The notes beneath the pieces are model-generated. The model saw nothing but the letters and a program-made list of their open reading frames with translations, was not told the DNA's origin and did no database searches. From NCBI GenBank assembly GCA_030656145.1, contig JAUSOF010000030.1, forward strand, positions 1-64,000: a stretch of 64,000 nucleotides of DNA. Direction: 5' to 3'. This DNA is from Pseudomonas sp. GTDB taxonomy: Bacteria > Pseudomonadota > Gammaproteobacteria > Pseudomonadales > Pseudomonadaceae. Each line of letters opens with the position of its first letter. The first letter of the stretch is position 1. Of this stretch, positions 8,872 through 17,152 are shown piece by piece. A program made the translations under genes and the position numbers.

Positions 8872-10266
8872 TTAACCGACGATCCAGTGCGCCATCAGCG
8901 CGATGATCGGCAATGTGATCAGGGTACGGATGATGAAGATGGCGAACAGTTCGAGCAGGTTCAGCGGCAGCTTGGCCTTGATGATCAACACGCCGACTTC
9001 CGACATATAGATCAACTGGGTTAGCGACACGCAGGCCACCACGAAGCGGGTCAGCTCGCTTTCGATGCCCTTACCCAATACGGCCGGCAGGAACATATCG
9101 GCAAAACCCACCAGTATGGCTGGCGCGGCCTTGGCGGCCTCCGGCAGTTGCAGCAGTTCAAGCAGCGGCACCAGGGGGTAGGACAGCCAGTTGAACACCT
9201 GGGTGTATTCGGCAATGGCCAGTGACACAGTGCCGATAGCCATCACCAGCGGCAGCAGGCCCAGCCAGATATCCACCACGTTATGCACGCCGACTTTGAC
9301 CATCTGCGCGGGGGAAGGGTTGTTGTTGGCGCGCTTGACTGCCTGCAGTACGCCCCAGCGCAGCAGTGAGCTGCCATGTGGGACGTCTTCCTTGATTTGC
9401 TTGCCGACGCCGGCGACGTAGTCGTCCTTCTTCCATGACAGTGGCGGGATACGCGGGGTGATGATGGCGGCGGCCAGGCCGGCCACCACTACGGTGAAGT
9501 AGAAGGGTACGAACAGGTGATCGAGGTTCATGAAGCTGGTGATCAGCAGGCTGAAGGCAATCGAGGCCACTGAAAAGTTGGTGGCGATTACCGCCGCTTC
9601 GCGGGCGCTGTAGAAACCCTTCTGGTACTGCTGGGCAGTGATCAGTACACCAACGGTACCGGAGCCGAGCCAGGAAGCCACGGCATCGATGGCCGAACGG
9701 CCCGGCAAGCCGAAGATCTTGCGGAATATATTGCGCACCATGGTGCCGATAAATTCCATCAGGCCGAAGTCGGTGAGCAGCGGCAGGATCAGCCCGGCCA
9801 CCAGGAAGAAGGTGATCAGCACCGGGGCCAGGTCTTTCAACACCACGCCGCCGGTGTTGGCGTTCCAGACCCACTCCGGGCCGAACTGCCAGAAGGTCAT
9901 GGCTGCAAAGACCGCACCCAGCACACGCAGGCCAAGCCACAGCGGCTGTAAGTTGAACAGTTCGTTGATCGCGTGGCGTTGGGTGAGCCAGCGCGGCTTG
10001 AAGGCCGAGCCGAGCAGGGCGAGGGCGGCGGAGAACAGCAACAGGCCGGTGGCGATCGCCGGCAGCCAGGCGCTCAGCGAGGCCTTCAGGGCATCGGCCA
10101 TCACGCCGAGGCCGATGGTGACCTTACCGTCGTAGACGATGGGGGTAAGGAATAACAGCACGCCAACCAGCGAGGGGATCAGGAAGATCAGTAGTTGGCG
10201 TAGGCTGTAAGACGTCTCAACGGGCGGTTGGTCATCCAGCAGTGGCATAGCTTGTTCAGAACTCAT
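8872..10266 (-). CDS. YjiH-family membrane protein with nucleoside-recognition (Gate) domains
   Basis: A 464-residue polytopic protein with about ten hydrophobic segments. Two Gate-type segments are visible: GLILPLLTDFGLMEFIGTMV followed by GLPGRSAIDAVASWLGSGTVG, and later LVGFADMFLPAVLGKGIESE with VVACVSLTQLIYMSEVG. Gate proteins are thought to act as transporters or channels; no substrate is proven for YjiH. AAGGTG lies 5 bases before the ATG. It sits between gbuA (109 bp upstream) and the ThDP enzyme on the same strand, so a role in uptake or export of a guanidino compound is a reasonable guess. Confidence 0.82.
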   Translation of the reverse strand: MSSEQAMPLLDDQPPVETSYSLRQLLIFLIPSLVGVLLFLTPIVYDGKVTIGLGVMADALKASLSAWLPAIATGLLLFSAALALLGSAFKPRWLTQRHAINELFNLQPLWLGLRVLGAVFAAMTFWQFGPEWVWNANTGGVVLKDLAPVLITFFLVAGLILPLLTDFGLMEFIGTMVRNIFRKIFGLPGRSAIDAVASWLGSGTVGVLITAQQYQKGFYSAREAAVIATNFSVASIAFSLLITSFMNLDHLFVPFYFTVVVAGLAAAIITPRIPPLSWKKDDYVAGVGKQIKEDVPHGSSLLRWGVLQAVKRANNNPSPAQMVKVGVHNVVDIWLGLLPLVMAIGTVSLAIAEYTQVFNWLSYPLVPLLELLQLPEAAKAAPAILVGFADMFLPAVLGKGIESELTRFVVACVSLTQLIYMSEVGVLIIKAKLPLNLLELFAIFIIRTLITLPIIALMAHWIVG

Positions 10267-10375
10267 CTTGGCACCTTATTTATTGTTGTAGTGCGCGGGC
10301 ACCGCATGAGGTGCCCGTTCAGTAAAAAGCCGAAGCCAGGTTGCGTGAGAGCGCAGTGGCATTCGCCTGGCCTGT

Positions 10376-11335
10376 TCAGCGGTGCTTCACACCCGGCAAC
10401 ACGCAGAGCATTTCGTAGAGCAGATTGGCCCCCAGCAACGAGGTGTTGCCGGTGGTGTCGTACGGCGGGGAGACCTCGACCAGGTCGCCGCCGATCAACT
10501 GCAGACCCTGACAGCCGCGAATGATTTCGATCGCCTGAATCGTGGTCAGGCCACCGATTTCCGGGGTGCCGGTGCCGGGGGCCCAGGCGGGGTCGATGCC
10601 GTCGATGTCGAACGAGAGGTACACCGGGCCTCCACCGACCTTGGCGCGAACTTCTTCCATCAGCGGGGTCAGCGACTTGTGCCAGCACTCTTCGGCCTGG
10701 ACTACACGGAAGCCCTGTTTGCGGCTCCAGTTGAAGTCCTCGGCGGTATAGCCCTGGGCGCGCAGGCCGATCTGAACCACGCGGTCGCAGTCGAGCAGGT
10801 CTTCCTCGACGGCGCGGCGGAAGGTGGTGCCGTGGGCGATTTTCTCGCCAAACATATGATCGTTGACGTCGGCATGGGCATCGATGTGCACCAGACCGAC
10901 CTTGCCGTGCTTCTTCTTGATTGCCCGCAGGATCGGCAGGGTGATGGTGTGATCACCGCCGAGGGTCAGGGGGATGATGCCCAGTTCGAGGATCTCGTCG
11001 TAGGCCTCCTCGATGATGCGGATGGCCTCGGCCATATTGAAGGTGTTGATCGGTACATCGCCGATATCGGCAATGTTGAGCGAATCGAAAGGGGCGGCCC
11101 CGGTGGCCATGTTGTAAGGGCGGATCATGACTGACTGGGCGCGGATTTCACGCGGGCCGAAACGGGTACCGGAACGCAGCGAGGTGCCGATGTCTAGTGG
11201 CACGCCGACGAAGCCGACATCCAGCTCGCGCTTCTCTTCGGTTTTCTGGATATGCGGCAGGCGCATCATGGTGGCGATGCCGCCAAAGCGGGGCATCTCA
11301 TTGCCGCCCAGGGGCTGGTGCAGAATCTTGTCCAT
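10376..11335 (-). CDS. gbuA: Guanidinobutyrase (4-guanidinobutyrate amidinohydrolase)
   Basis: A 319-residue ureohydrolase. It hydrolyses 4-guanidinobutyrate to 4-aminobutyrate and urea using two Mn ions. All metal ligand motifs are present: GGDHT (residues ~149-153), DAHADVND (~174-181), and SFDIDGIDPAWAPGTGTPE (~261-279). The N-terminus MDKILHQPLGGNEMPRFGGI and the closeness to a divergent LysR gene match the gbuA-gbuR arrangement known in Pseudomonas. Agmatinase is the main alternative because the families overlap; synteny with gbuR favours guanidinobutyrase. A 20-bp palindrome 93 bases upstream is a candidate control site. Confidence 0.9.
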   Translation of the reverse strand: MDKILHQPLGGNEMPRFGGIATMMRLPHIQKTEEKRELDVGFVGVPLDIGTSLRSGTRFGPREIRAQSVMIRPYNMATGAAPFDSLNIADIGDVPINTFNMAEAIRIIEEAYDEILELGIIPLTLGGDHTITLPILRAIKKKHGKVGLVHIDAHADVNDHMFGEKIAHGTTFRRAVEEDLLDCDRVVQIGLRAQGYTAEDFNWSRKQGFRVVQAEECWHKSLTPLMEEVRAKVGGGPVYLSFDIDGIDPAWAPGTGTPEIGGLTTIQAIEIIRGCQGLQLIGGDLVEVSPPYDTTGNTSLLGANLLYEMLCVLPGVKHR

Positions 11336-11427
11336 GACTAGGCCTCGGAGTTCTTGTGGTTATGGAAGTCGTTGGGCGGATTCTTGACCAGGTCTTACCT
11401 GCGACAAATCGCTGCAGGCAAAAACTT

Positions 11428-11447
11428 AGTTCAGAAATTTCTAAACT
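11428..11447. promoter_or_regulatory. 20-bp palindrome upstream of gbuA, candidate GbuR operator
   Basis: AGTTCAGAAATTTCTAAACT equals its own reverse complement except for one symmetric base pair (positions 5 and 16). It lies 93-112 bases upstream of the gbuA start, where a LysR-type activator would normally bind. Assignment to GbuR is inference from position and symmetry. Confidence 0.55.
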
Positions 11448-11592
11448 ATCAGCCGCCTCTGTAGGATGGGGCGGGCCGCGTAGGTTGAGCGCAGCGATAC
11501 CCATGCTGCCGCTGCTAGCGCTGTGATGGGTTCCGCCGCTGTGTAGCTAATCCATCCACGACTTGATCACCCTACGCGGTGGATCGCCTGCC

Positions 11593-11673
11593 GTAGGGTG
11601 CGCCGTGCGCACCACTATTGAGGCTGGCATTAAGCGTTGACTGCGATAAATGGTGCGCATGGCGCACCCCTAC
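11593..11673. repeat. Paired GTAGGGTGCGCC repeat, copy B
   Basis: Left arm GTAGGGTGCGCCGTGCGCAC at 11593-11612 faces right arm TGGTGCGCATGGCGCACC at 11651-11668, continuing CCTAC to 11673, with about 38 bases between. The arms differ by one substitution and one extra C. The right arm ends 9 bases before the gbuR start codon, so it lies in the gbuR leader. Confidence 0.85.
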
Positions 11674-11682
11674 TGGAGCACC

Positions 11683-12576
11683 ATGACTACCACCTTGCCC
11701 GATCTCAAGCTGCTGCGGATCTTCGCCAGCGTGGTGCGCCACCAGGGTTTTGCCGCGGCACAGCAGGAGTTGAACCTGTCGACTTCTGCGATCAGCACTT
11801 ACATGAGTCAGCTGGAAGGCCAGCTCGGCCTGAGCCTATGCCATCGCGGTCGCGGCGGTTTCAGTCTGACCAGCAAGGGTGAGTTGTTCTATCAGGAAAC
11901 CCTGCGCCTGCTCGGCGAACTGGAAGGTTTCGAACGCTATTCCGCTGCGCTCAAGGGCGAGCTGCGCGGCACGCTCAATTTAGGTGTACTGGATTCGACT
12001 GTCAGCGATCCGGCCTTGCCGTTGGCCGAAGTGATCGGTGCCTACAGTCAGGAGCACCCGGCCGTACACCTGCATCTGTCGGTGATGAGTCCCTACGAGT
12101 TGCAGTTGGCGGTACTGGATAACCGGCTGGACCTGGCAATCGGTGCCTTTTCTACGCGGATGAACGGCCTGCTCTACCAGCCGCTCTACCGCGAGCAACA
12201 CTGGCTGTATTGCAGCGAGCGCCATTCGCTGTTCGCCGAGCGGCGCATCCCAGGAGAGGTGATCGCCCAGCAGCGCATGGTCGGCCGCGGCTACTGGAGT
12301 CAGGCCGAATTGGCACGCCACGGTTTCAAGCACAGCGCTGCGACAGTGGAGTCGATGGAGGCGCAGTTGATCCTGGTGTTGTCCGGTGCGTATGTCGGCT
12401 ACCTGCCGGAACATTACGCCCAGCCCTGGGTCGATCAGGGCCGCTTGCGCGTATTGCTACCGGCAACCTTTGGCTATCAGGCGCCGTTCTCCCTGATCCT
12501 GCGCCGCGGACGTTCGCGCGAGCCGTTAATCCAGACCTTCAGGGACTTGTTGAAAGCGCAACTCAATGCGCGTTGA
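11683..12576 (+). CDS. gbuR: LysR-type regulator of guanidinobutyrate use
   Basis: A 297-residue LysR protein. The N-terminal winged HTH reads LPDLKLLRIFASVVRHQGFA then STSAISTYMSQLEGQLGLSL (residues ~5-60). The C-terminal effector domain contains LNLGVLDSTVSDPALPL and RDLLKAQLNAR at its end. ATG at 11683 has GGAG six bases upstream; an upstream ATG at 11650 lies inside repeat sequence and is unlikely. It is divergent from gbuA, the usual arrangement of a LysR activator and its target. In Pseudomonas GbuR activates gbuA in response to 4-guanidinobutyrate; that role is carried over by synteny. Confidence 0.87.
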   Translation: MTTTLPDLKLLRIFASVVRHQGFAAAQQELNLSTSAISTYMSQLEGQLGLSLCHRGRGGFSLTSKGELFYQETLRLLGELEGFERYSAALKGELRGTLNLGVLDSTVSDPALPLAEVIGAYSQEHPAVHLHLSVMSPYELQLAVLDNRLDLAIGAFSTRMNGLLYQPLYREQHWLYCSERHSLFAERRIPGEVIAQQRMVGRGYWSQAELARHGFKHSAATVESMEAQLILVLSGAYVGYLPEHYAQPWVDQGRLRVLLPATFGYQAPFSLILRRGRSREPLIQTFRDLLKAQLNAR

Positions 12577-12978
12577 GGTCCTGGGCGATTTGACATGACC
12601 CGCATGCCTGTAGCCATGGGTCGCCCCGCCAAGCGACGACTCAACCCGCAATGCTGTTCTTAGGTCAGGCCTCAGCCCGTCAGGTGCAGGTCAAAATCGT
12701 TCGAGAGCACGCGACAGTCGACGTCGGTGCGCGCTGTAAAATAGGCGATACCGGAAAAGCTCAGCTAGCTTTTAGAAGGGCTGCGTGGGGTGGCCTAGCC
12801 CAGCTCTGTGCAAATTTTTATTTGATCAACCCTTTTTATATCAAAAGGTTAAGCTGAAAAGCCATCTGTCTATGAAGGGTCGGATTTAGAGCCTACGTGG
12901 CGTCTTGCCCTTGGTGTGCTAGACCTAACCGTTATCAACGTGGGAATACGAATTTATCAACGACAAGGATTGCGTGCG
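12577..12978. other. Intergenic region between gbuR and the Aer-like receptor
   Basis: 402 bp without a convincing gene. The second half turns AT-rich near 12815-12850 (TTTTTATTTGATCAACCC and TATATCAAAAGG), a plausible promoter area for the receptor. TTGAT and ATCAA half-sites occur there but are 14 bases apart, not the 4 of an ANR/FNR box. Confidence 0.6.
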
Positions 12979-14544
12979 ATGCGTCAGAACTCTCCAGTAA
13001 CACAGCGGGAAAGAACCTTCGCGGCACATGAGCGACTGATTTCAACCACTGACCTGAACAGCAACGTTACCTACTGCAACGATGCTTTTGTCGCTATCAG
13101 TGGCTTCACCCGGGAAGAGCTGATCGGCAAGCCGCACAACCAGGTGCGCCACCCGGATATGCCGGCAATGGTATTTGCCCATATGTGGGAAACCATCAAG
13201 CAGGGCAAGCCCTGGATGGGAATCGTCAAGAACCGTGCGAAAAGCGGCGACTTTTACTGGGTAAGCGCCTATGTCACGCCGATTTATGAAGGCAGTCAGG
13301 TATGCGGTTACGAATCGGTACGTACCTTGCCCAGCGCGGCCCAGAAGCGCCGGGCCGAGGCGCTCTACGCAAGGTTGAGGGCCGGTAAGCCTGCAGTACC
13401 TGCGCTCGAATACTGGACCCACAGTCTGGTTCGCTCCTTACCGCTGATTCTCGCCGGCCTGGCGATTCTGGGGGCGCATTGGCTGGTCGATGGTCCCTGG
13501 TTATTGGCCTTTATCGCGACAGCCTTGTTTGTTTTGGGCGTTTATCAACTATCCAGCATTAATCAGTCGATTCGGCGGACTCTGGCTGGCCACCCTAAAG
13601 CATTTACCAGCAGTTTGGTGGCCTTGACCTACAGCGATAATCGCGGTGTTCATGCTCTGCTGGATATGGCGATGTTCAGTGAAGAGGCGCGCCTGCAGAC
13701 GGCTCTGACTCGGCTTGAGGATGCCGGCATTAACGTCAAGAAACATGCGGCGCAATCGGCACAACTTTCTCGTTCCGGTGCCGAGATGCTTGACCAGCAG
13801 CGCAGCGAGGCCGATCAGTCGGCCACTGCGATCAACCAGATGGCTGCGACCATTCAGGAAGTCACGCACAACGTCCAGAGCACTTCCCATGCTGCTGAAG
13901 AAGCAGATGGGTTGGCCAAGCAAGGCCTGCAATTGGCTGCTGACAGCTTGCTGTCGATGCAGCATATGTCTAAATCGGTAGCGGATATTGGCCAAGCGGT
14001 TAATGACCTGGCCAGCTCGACCCAGTCGATCGGCAGCGTGGCGGATGTGATCACCTCGATTGCCGAACAGACCAACCTGCTCGCCCTCAATGCCGCCATC
14101 GAAGCGGCGCGTGCAGGTGAACAGGGCCGTGGTTTCGCGGTGGTGGCTGACGAGGTGCGTGCACTGGCCGCGCGTACGCGTGAGTCGACCGAGCAAATTC
14201 ACCAGATCATTGCCTCCCTGCGGGCCGGTGCCGAACGGGCGGTGGTGACCGCGGGCAGGGGGGAGGAGATATCGCTCGCCAGTGTGCACAGCGTCGAAGC
14301 GGTGCGCTCTGCGCTGGATGGCATCAGCACGTCAGTCAGTCGTATCACTGGCATGAGTCAGCAGATTGCTGCCGCCTCGGAGGAGCAAAGCCATGTGGCC
14401 GAGGACCTCAGCCGGCAGATTACCCGGATTGCTCAACTCTCCGACCAGAGCGCAGGGCAGGCGCATCAAGGGGCGACCGTTGGCAAGGAGCTGGAGCAGA
14501 TGGCTGATTACCTGCACAGCCTTGCCGAGCGCTTCAATCGCTAA
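12979..14544 (+). CDS. aer: PAS-containing methyl-accepting chemotaxis protein, Aer (aerotaxis receptor) type
   Basis: A 521-residue protein. A single N-terminal PAS domain (residues ~10-120) contains [20 protein letters not shown], then [20 protein letters not shown] and [15 protein letters not shown], the Aer-type FAD/PAS pattern. Two adjacent membrane segments lie at ~150-190. A cytoplasmic signalling coiled coil has the conserved hairpin tip around residue 362-400 ([40 protein letters not shown]). It probably senses redox or oxygen state and signals to CheA/CheW. ATG at 12979 ([14 protein letters not shown]) has AAGGA upstream and matches Aer N-termini; the start at 12916 adds 21 unrelated residues. 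There is no large periplasmic domain, so the stimulus is internal. Confidence 0.88.
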   Translation: MRQNSPVTQRERTFAAHERLISTTDLNSNVTYCNDAFVAISGFTREELIGKPHNQVRHPDMPAMVFAHMWETIKQGKPWMGIVKNRAKSGDFYWVSAYVTPIYEGSQVCGYESVRTLPSAAQKRRAEALYARLRAGKPAVPALEYWTHSLVRSLPLILAGLAILGAHWLVDGPWLLAFIATALFVLGVYQLSSINQSIRRTLAGHPKAFTSSLVALTYSDNRGVHALLDMAMFSEEARLQTALTRLEDAGINVKKHAAQSAQLSRSGAEMLDQQRSEADQSATAINQMAATIQEVTHNVQSTSHAAEEADGLAKQGLQLAADSLLSMQHMSKSVADIGQAVNDLASSTQSIGSVADVITSIAEQTNLLALNAAIEAARAGEQGRGFAVVADEVRALAARTRESTEQIHQIIASLRAGAERAVVTAGRGEEISLASVHSVEAVRSALDGISTSVSRITGMSQQIAAASEEQSHVAEDLSRQITRIAQLSDQSAGQAHQGATVGKELEQMADYLHSLAERFNR

Positions 14545-14874
14545 CAGCAGCCTGTCAGGCTGCTCATCTGAAGGAGTCGGCAGTCAGGCAATACTGTTGA
14601 TTGAAGCCAGGGGGCCGCACTTTTTGTAGATCCGGATGAACTCCGGGGAAATCTCGCGCCGACACCCTGTCCCGGATTGCATCCAGGCTACGCGTAGGGT
14701 ATTGGCCCGGAATGGGGGCAACCCCTTGCGCGAATACCCTCTCGGTAGGGCATCGTTTGACTCTGCTGACTACGTCAACCTGCACGCTGGCATCGCGCAA
14801 TCCGCCATTCGATATGCCCGGGCAAGTGGCTTGTAGTAAGGCCTGTGGCAAACTGTTCGGCCGAGGAGATGCCG
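14545..14874. other. Intergenic region with a dispersed-repeat segment
   Basis: 330 bp without a convincing gene. It contains CCCGGATTGCATCCAGGCTA at 14671-14690, which recurs with one mismatch at 63026-63045. An inverted AGGGTATT/AATACCCT pair lies at 14696-14703 and 14732-14739. The ribosome binding site GAGGAG of the next gene ends the region. Confidence 0.6.
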
Positions 14875-15477
14875 ATGTCACGCCCCCATTGCCCACGCTG
14901 TAACCGTCCGCTCGAACACTGTCTATGTGCGCTGATTCCCCGAGTGCCGAGTCGCACGCGAGTGCTGATTCTGCAGCACCCGAGCGAGGTCAGGCATGCG
15001 CTGAATACCGCACGCTTGGCGGCGTTGGGCTTGAGCAACGCCGAGTTGCGCGTTGCCGAGGTGTTTGAGGATATGCCGGCATTGTTGGCACAGCCCGGCT
15101 ATCGGGCCTGTCTGCTGTTTCCGGGCGAGCAGGCTCAGCCTTTGCCGCAGTTCGCAACTCAACTGGACGGGTTGCCCACGCTGCTGGTAGTGCCCGACGG
15201 CAGTTGGCGCAAGGCGCGCAAATTGTTGCACTGCAATCCGTTGCTGGCGGCGTTGCCGCGGGTAACCTTGGCGGCTGGGTTGCAGTCGCGCTACCGCTTG
15301 CGCAAGGCGCCGATGCCGGGGGCGTTGTCGACTATCGAGGCGATTGTCAGTGCGCTGGATATCCTGGAGGCGCCTGCGCAATTCGCGGCCTTGCTCAAGC
15401 CGTTCGAGGCCTTGATTGAAGGGCAGATCAAGGCGATGGGCGAGGAGACCTTTCAACGCAATCATCAGCGCGATTGA
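14875..15477 (+). CDS. DTW-domain protein, probable tRNA-uridine aminocarboxypropyltransferase
   Basis: A 200-residue protein with an N-terminal zinc-ribbon-like Cys cluster CPRCNRPLEHCLCALIPR (residues ~5-22). It is followed by the SPOUT-like DTW domain: ILQHPSEVRHALNTARLA, the PDGSWRKARKLL motif, and RLRKAPMPGALSTIEAIVSA. DTW proteins such as TapT add the acp group of SAM to uridine in tRNA (acp3U). The eponymous motif reads D-G-S-W rather than D-x-T-W. ATG at 14875 has GAGGAG six bases upstream; earlier in-frame ATGs overlap that site. Confidence 0.82.
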   Translation: MSRPHCPRCNRPLEHCLCALIPRVPSRTRVLILQHPSEVRHALNTARLAALGLSNAELRVAEVFEDMPALLAQPGYRACLLFPGEQAQPLPQFATQLDGLPTLLVVPDGSWRKARKLLHCNPLLAALPRVTLAAGLQSRYRLRKAPMPGALSTIEAIVSALDILEAPAQFAALLKPFEALIEGQIKAMGEETFQRNHQRD

Positions 15478-15618
15478 GGCGGCGCGTAGGGTTCGCAGGG
15501 TTCAGGCCTTGGGCATGCACATAGGCTCTACGACGGATTGCGGTCAGGTAGGAGATCCCCCGTCGCCCGGACGCCGCGCTGTCGCGCAGCAAACTGGCTC
15601 CTACAGGGGGCATGTTCC

Positions 15619-15664
15619 GATTTAATTTCCACATATAAAACAACGGGTTATTTTTTTTGATGAG
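15619..15664 (+). repeat. AT-rich REP-associated repeat, copy 2
   Basis: A 46-bp stretch beginning GATTTAATTTCCACATATAA and ending TTTGATGAG. It matches the minus strand of 8651-8698. Both flanks are REP sequences: GGCTCCTACAGG on the left and the 13-bp palindrome at 15670-15720 on the right. Confidence 0.8.
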
Positions 15665-15669
15665 AGGGT

Positions 15670-15731
15670 ACTTGTCCGCGAAGCTTTGTTTCAAGCCTTG
15701 CCATCGATTCGCGGACAAGTCCGCTCCTACA
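15670..15731. repeat. REP palindrome
   Basis: A 13-bp perfect stem ACTTGTCCGCGAA/TTCGCGGACAAGT at 15670-15682 and 15708-15720, with a 25-base loop, is followed by CCGCTCCTAC, the Pseudomonas REP tail. It lies about 60 bases downstream of the lapC stop. Confidence 0.88.
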
Positions 15732-15789
15732 AGAGCTGTGGCTCGGCCGTGATTCGCAGGCGTTGGTCGCTAACGATGCGTCTCGACTG

Positions 15790-17142
15790 CTAGCGCTCGC
15801 GCAGCGCTTCGGCGCGGGCCTTGAGTACGGGTTTTAGCAGGTAGTCCATTACGCTTTTCTCCCCGGTAATGATGTCCACGGTGGCGATCATGCCGGGAAT
15901 AATTAACAAGGGGTGCTCATCGCTGCCCAGGTGGCTTTTGTCGGTACGTAGCTGAATCAGGTAGAAGCTCTTGCCTTCCTCGTCGGTGATGGTGTCGGCG
16001 CTGATCAGTTCCAGATTGGCTCTGAGTCCGCCATAGATGGTGTAGTCGTAGGCGCTGAACTTGACCATGGCTTTCTGCCCTGGATGGAGAAAGGCCACAT
16101 CCTGCGGGCGCACCTTGGCCTCTATCAGCAGATTGTCTTCCAGCGGGACGATCTCCAGCATGTCGCTGCCCGGCTGGACGACGCCGCCGATTGTATTGAT
16201 CTTCAGCTGCTTGATGATGCCGTTGACCGGAGAGACCACGGTGGTGCGGCTGACCCTGTCCTGAATGGCCGAACTGGTAGCAGTGATTTTCTTCAGTTCG
16301 GTGCGGGCATCATTGAGTTCCTTGAAGGCATCTGAGCGAAAGCCCAGCTCGGATTCCTCAATCTTGCTCCTGATCTCCTTGACCGCCGACTCGGCCCTGG
16401 GGATCGCCAGGTTAGTGGCATCCAGTGAGCCACGCATTTCTACTGCGCTGCGGCGCAGGCGGAGAATCTCCACCTGGGAAATTGCCCCGGAGGCCACCAG
16501 GGGTTGTGACATGTTCAGCTCTTGCTGAATCAGGCCCAGGCTGGAGCGGTATTGCTGAGCCTTGGAGCGAAATTCCGCCAGTTCCTGACTTTTTTGCTGA
16601 AGCTGTTCGCCCAGCGTGCGTTGTTCACTGTGCAGGCGTTGTTGTCGCGAGCCATACAAGGCCAGTTCGTCTTCGGCCAGTTGCGCTGCTGTGCGGATGA
16701 TTTCTTCGGGCATGGCGATGGGGCGGCTTTCGGCTTCGGCGGTCAGTCGTTCGATGCGGGCAATCAGTGCCAGGCGGTCTGCTTCGGTCTCGCCCTTGTT
16801 CGAGAGAAAGCGCGTGTCATCGAGCCGCAGCAGGACATCGTCCTTGTTCACCATCTGGCCTTCGCGCACGAATATTTCACTGACGATGCCGCCCTCCAGG
16901 TTCTGAATAACCTGAATTTTGCTTGATGGAATCGCCTTGCCTTCGCCGGTGGTGACCTCTTCGAGCACGGCGAGATTGGCCCAGATTAAGGCGCTGGCCA
17001 GACAGGCACAGACTACCCAGATGGTGATTCGCGACGTCCAGGGTGAATCTTCGAGAATCGCGCCCTCAACTTCCGGCATGAATTCGGTGTCTTGCTTGCG
17101 TCTGCCCCAGCTGGCGAAGTAGGCGAAAACATGCGGTTGCAT
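15790..17142 (-). CDS. lapC: HlyD-family periplasmic adaptor of a type I secretion system
   Basis: A 450-residue membrane-fusion protein. It has one N-terminal membrane helix (ITIWVVCACLASALIWANLA, residues ~38-57) and a lipoyl half-motif IQVIQNLEGGIVSEIFVREG. A long coiled coil follows (~120-290), then the second lipoyl half and beta-barrel TTVVSPVNGIIKQLKINTIG. The C-terminus GEKSVMDYLLKPVLKARAEA is typical of LapC/HlyD. It bridges the ABC exporter and the TolC-like pore. ATG at 17142 is preceded by AGGAAGG, which overlaps the stop region of the ABC gene, so translation is probably coupled. It is the last gene of the E-B-C order. Confidence 0.9.
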   Translation of the reverse strand: MQPHVFAYFASWGRRKQDTEFMPEVEGAILEDSPWTSRITIWVVCACLASALIWANLAVLEEVTTGEGKAIPSSKIQVIQNLEGGIVSEIFVREGQMVNKDDVLLRLDDTRFLSNKGETEADRLALIARIERLTAEAESRPIAMPEEIIRTAAQLAEDELALYGSRQQRLHSEQRTLGEQLQQKSQELAEFRSKAQQYRSSLGLIQQELNMSQPLVASGAISQVEILRLRRSAVEMRGSLDATNLAIPRAESAVKEIRSKIEESELGFRSDAFKELNDARTELKKITATSSAIQDRVSRTTVVSPVNGIIKQLKINTIGGVVQPGSDMLEIVPLEDNLLIEAKVRPQDVAFLHPGQKAMVKFSAYDYTIYGGLRANLELISADTITDEEGKSFYLIQLRTDKSHLGSDEHPLLIIPGMIATVDIITGEKSVMDYLLKPVLKARAEALRER

Positions 17143-17152
17143 AGGTACCTTC

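Larger units (their letters stand above)
11336..11682. other. gbuA-gbuR divergent control region
   Basis: 347 bp without a gene. From the gbuA side it holds GAGG before the gbuA ATG, the 20-bp palindrome at 11428-11447, a degenerate dispersed-repeat segment (about 11461-11580) with inverted CCGCGTAGG/CCTACGCGG at 11476-11484 and 11571-11579, and the paired GTAGGGTGCGCC repeat at 11593-11673. Little room remains for a conventional gbuR promoter outside repeat sequence. Confidence 0.8.
15478..15789. other. Intergenic region filled with REP-type repeats
   Basis: 312 bp without a gene, between the DTW gene (+) and lapC (-, convergent). It holds a REP remnant ending GGCTCCTACAGG at about 15594-15605, the AT-rich repeat copy 2 (15619-15664), and a REP palindrome at 15670-15720. 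No clear terminator with a T-run is seen for either gene. Confidence 0.7.

Noticed and set aside
9638..10135. 165-codon open frame opposite the YjiH-like gene
   Set aside because: Ser/Pro/Arg-rich antisense shadow; the opposite strand encodes clear membrane helices.
12822..12845. ANR/FNR box upstream of the Aer-like receptor
   Set aside because: TTGAT and ATCAA half-sites are present but 14 bases apart instead of 4, so the site is not a proper box.
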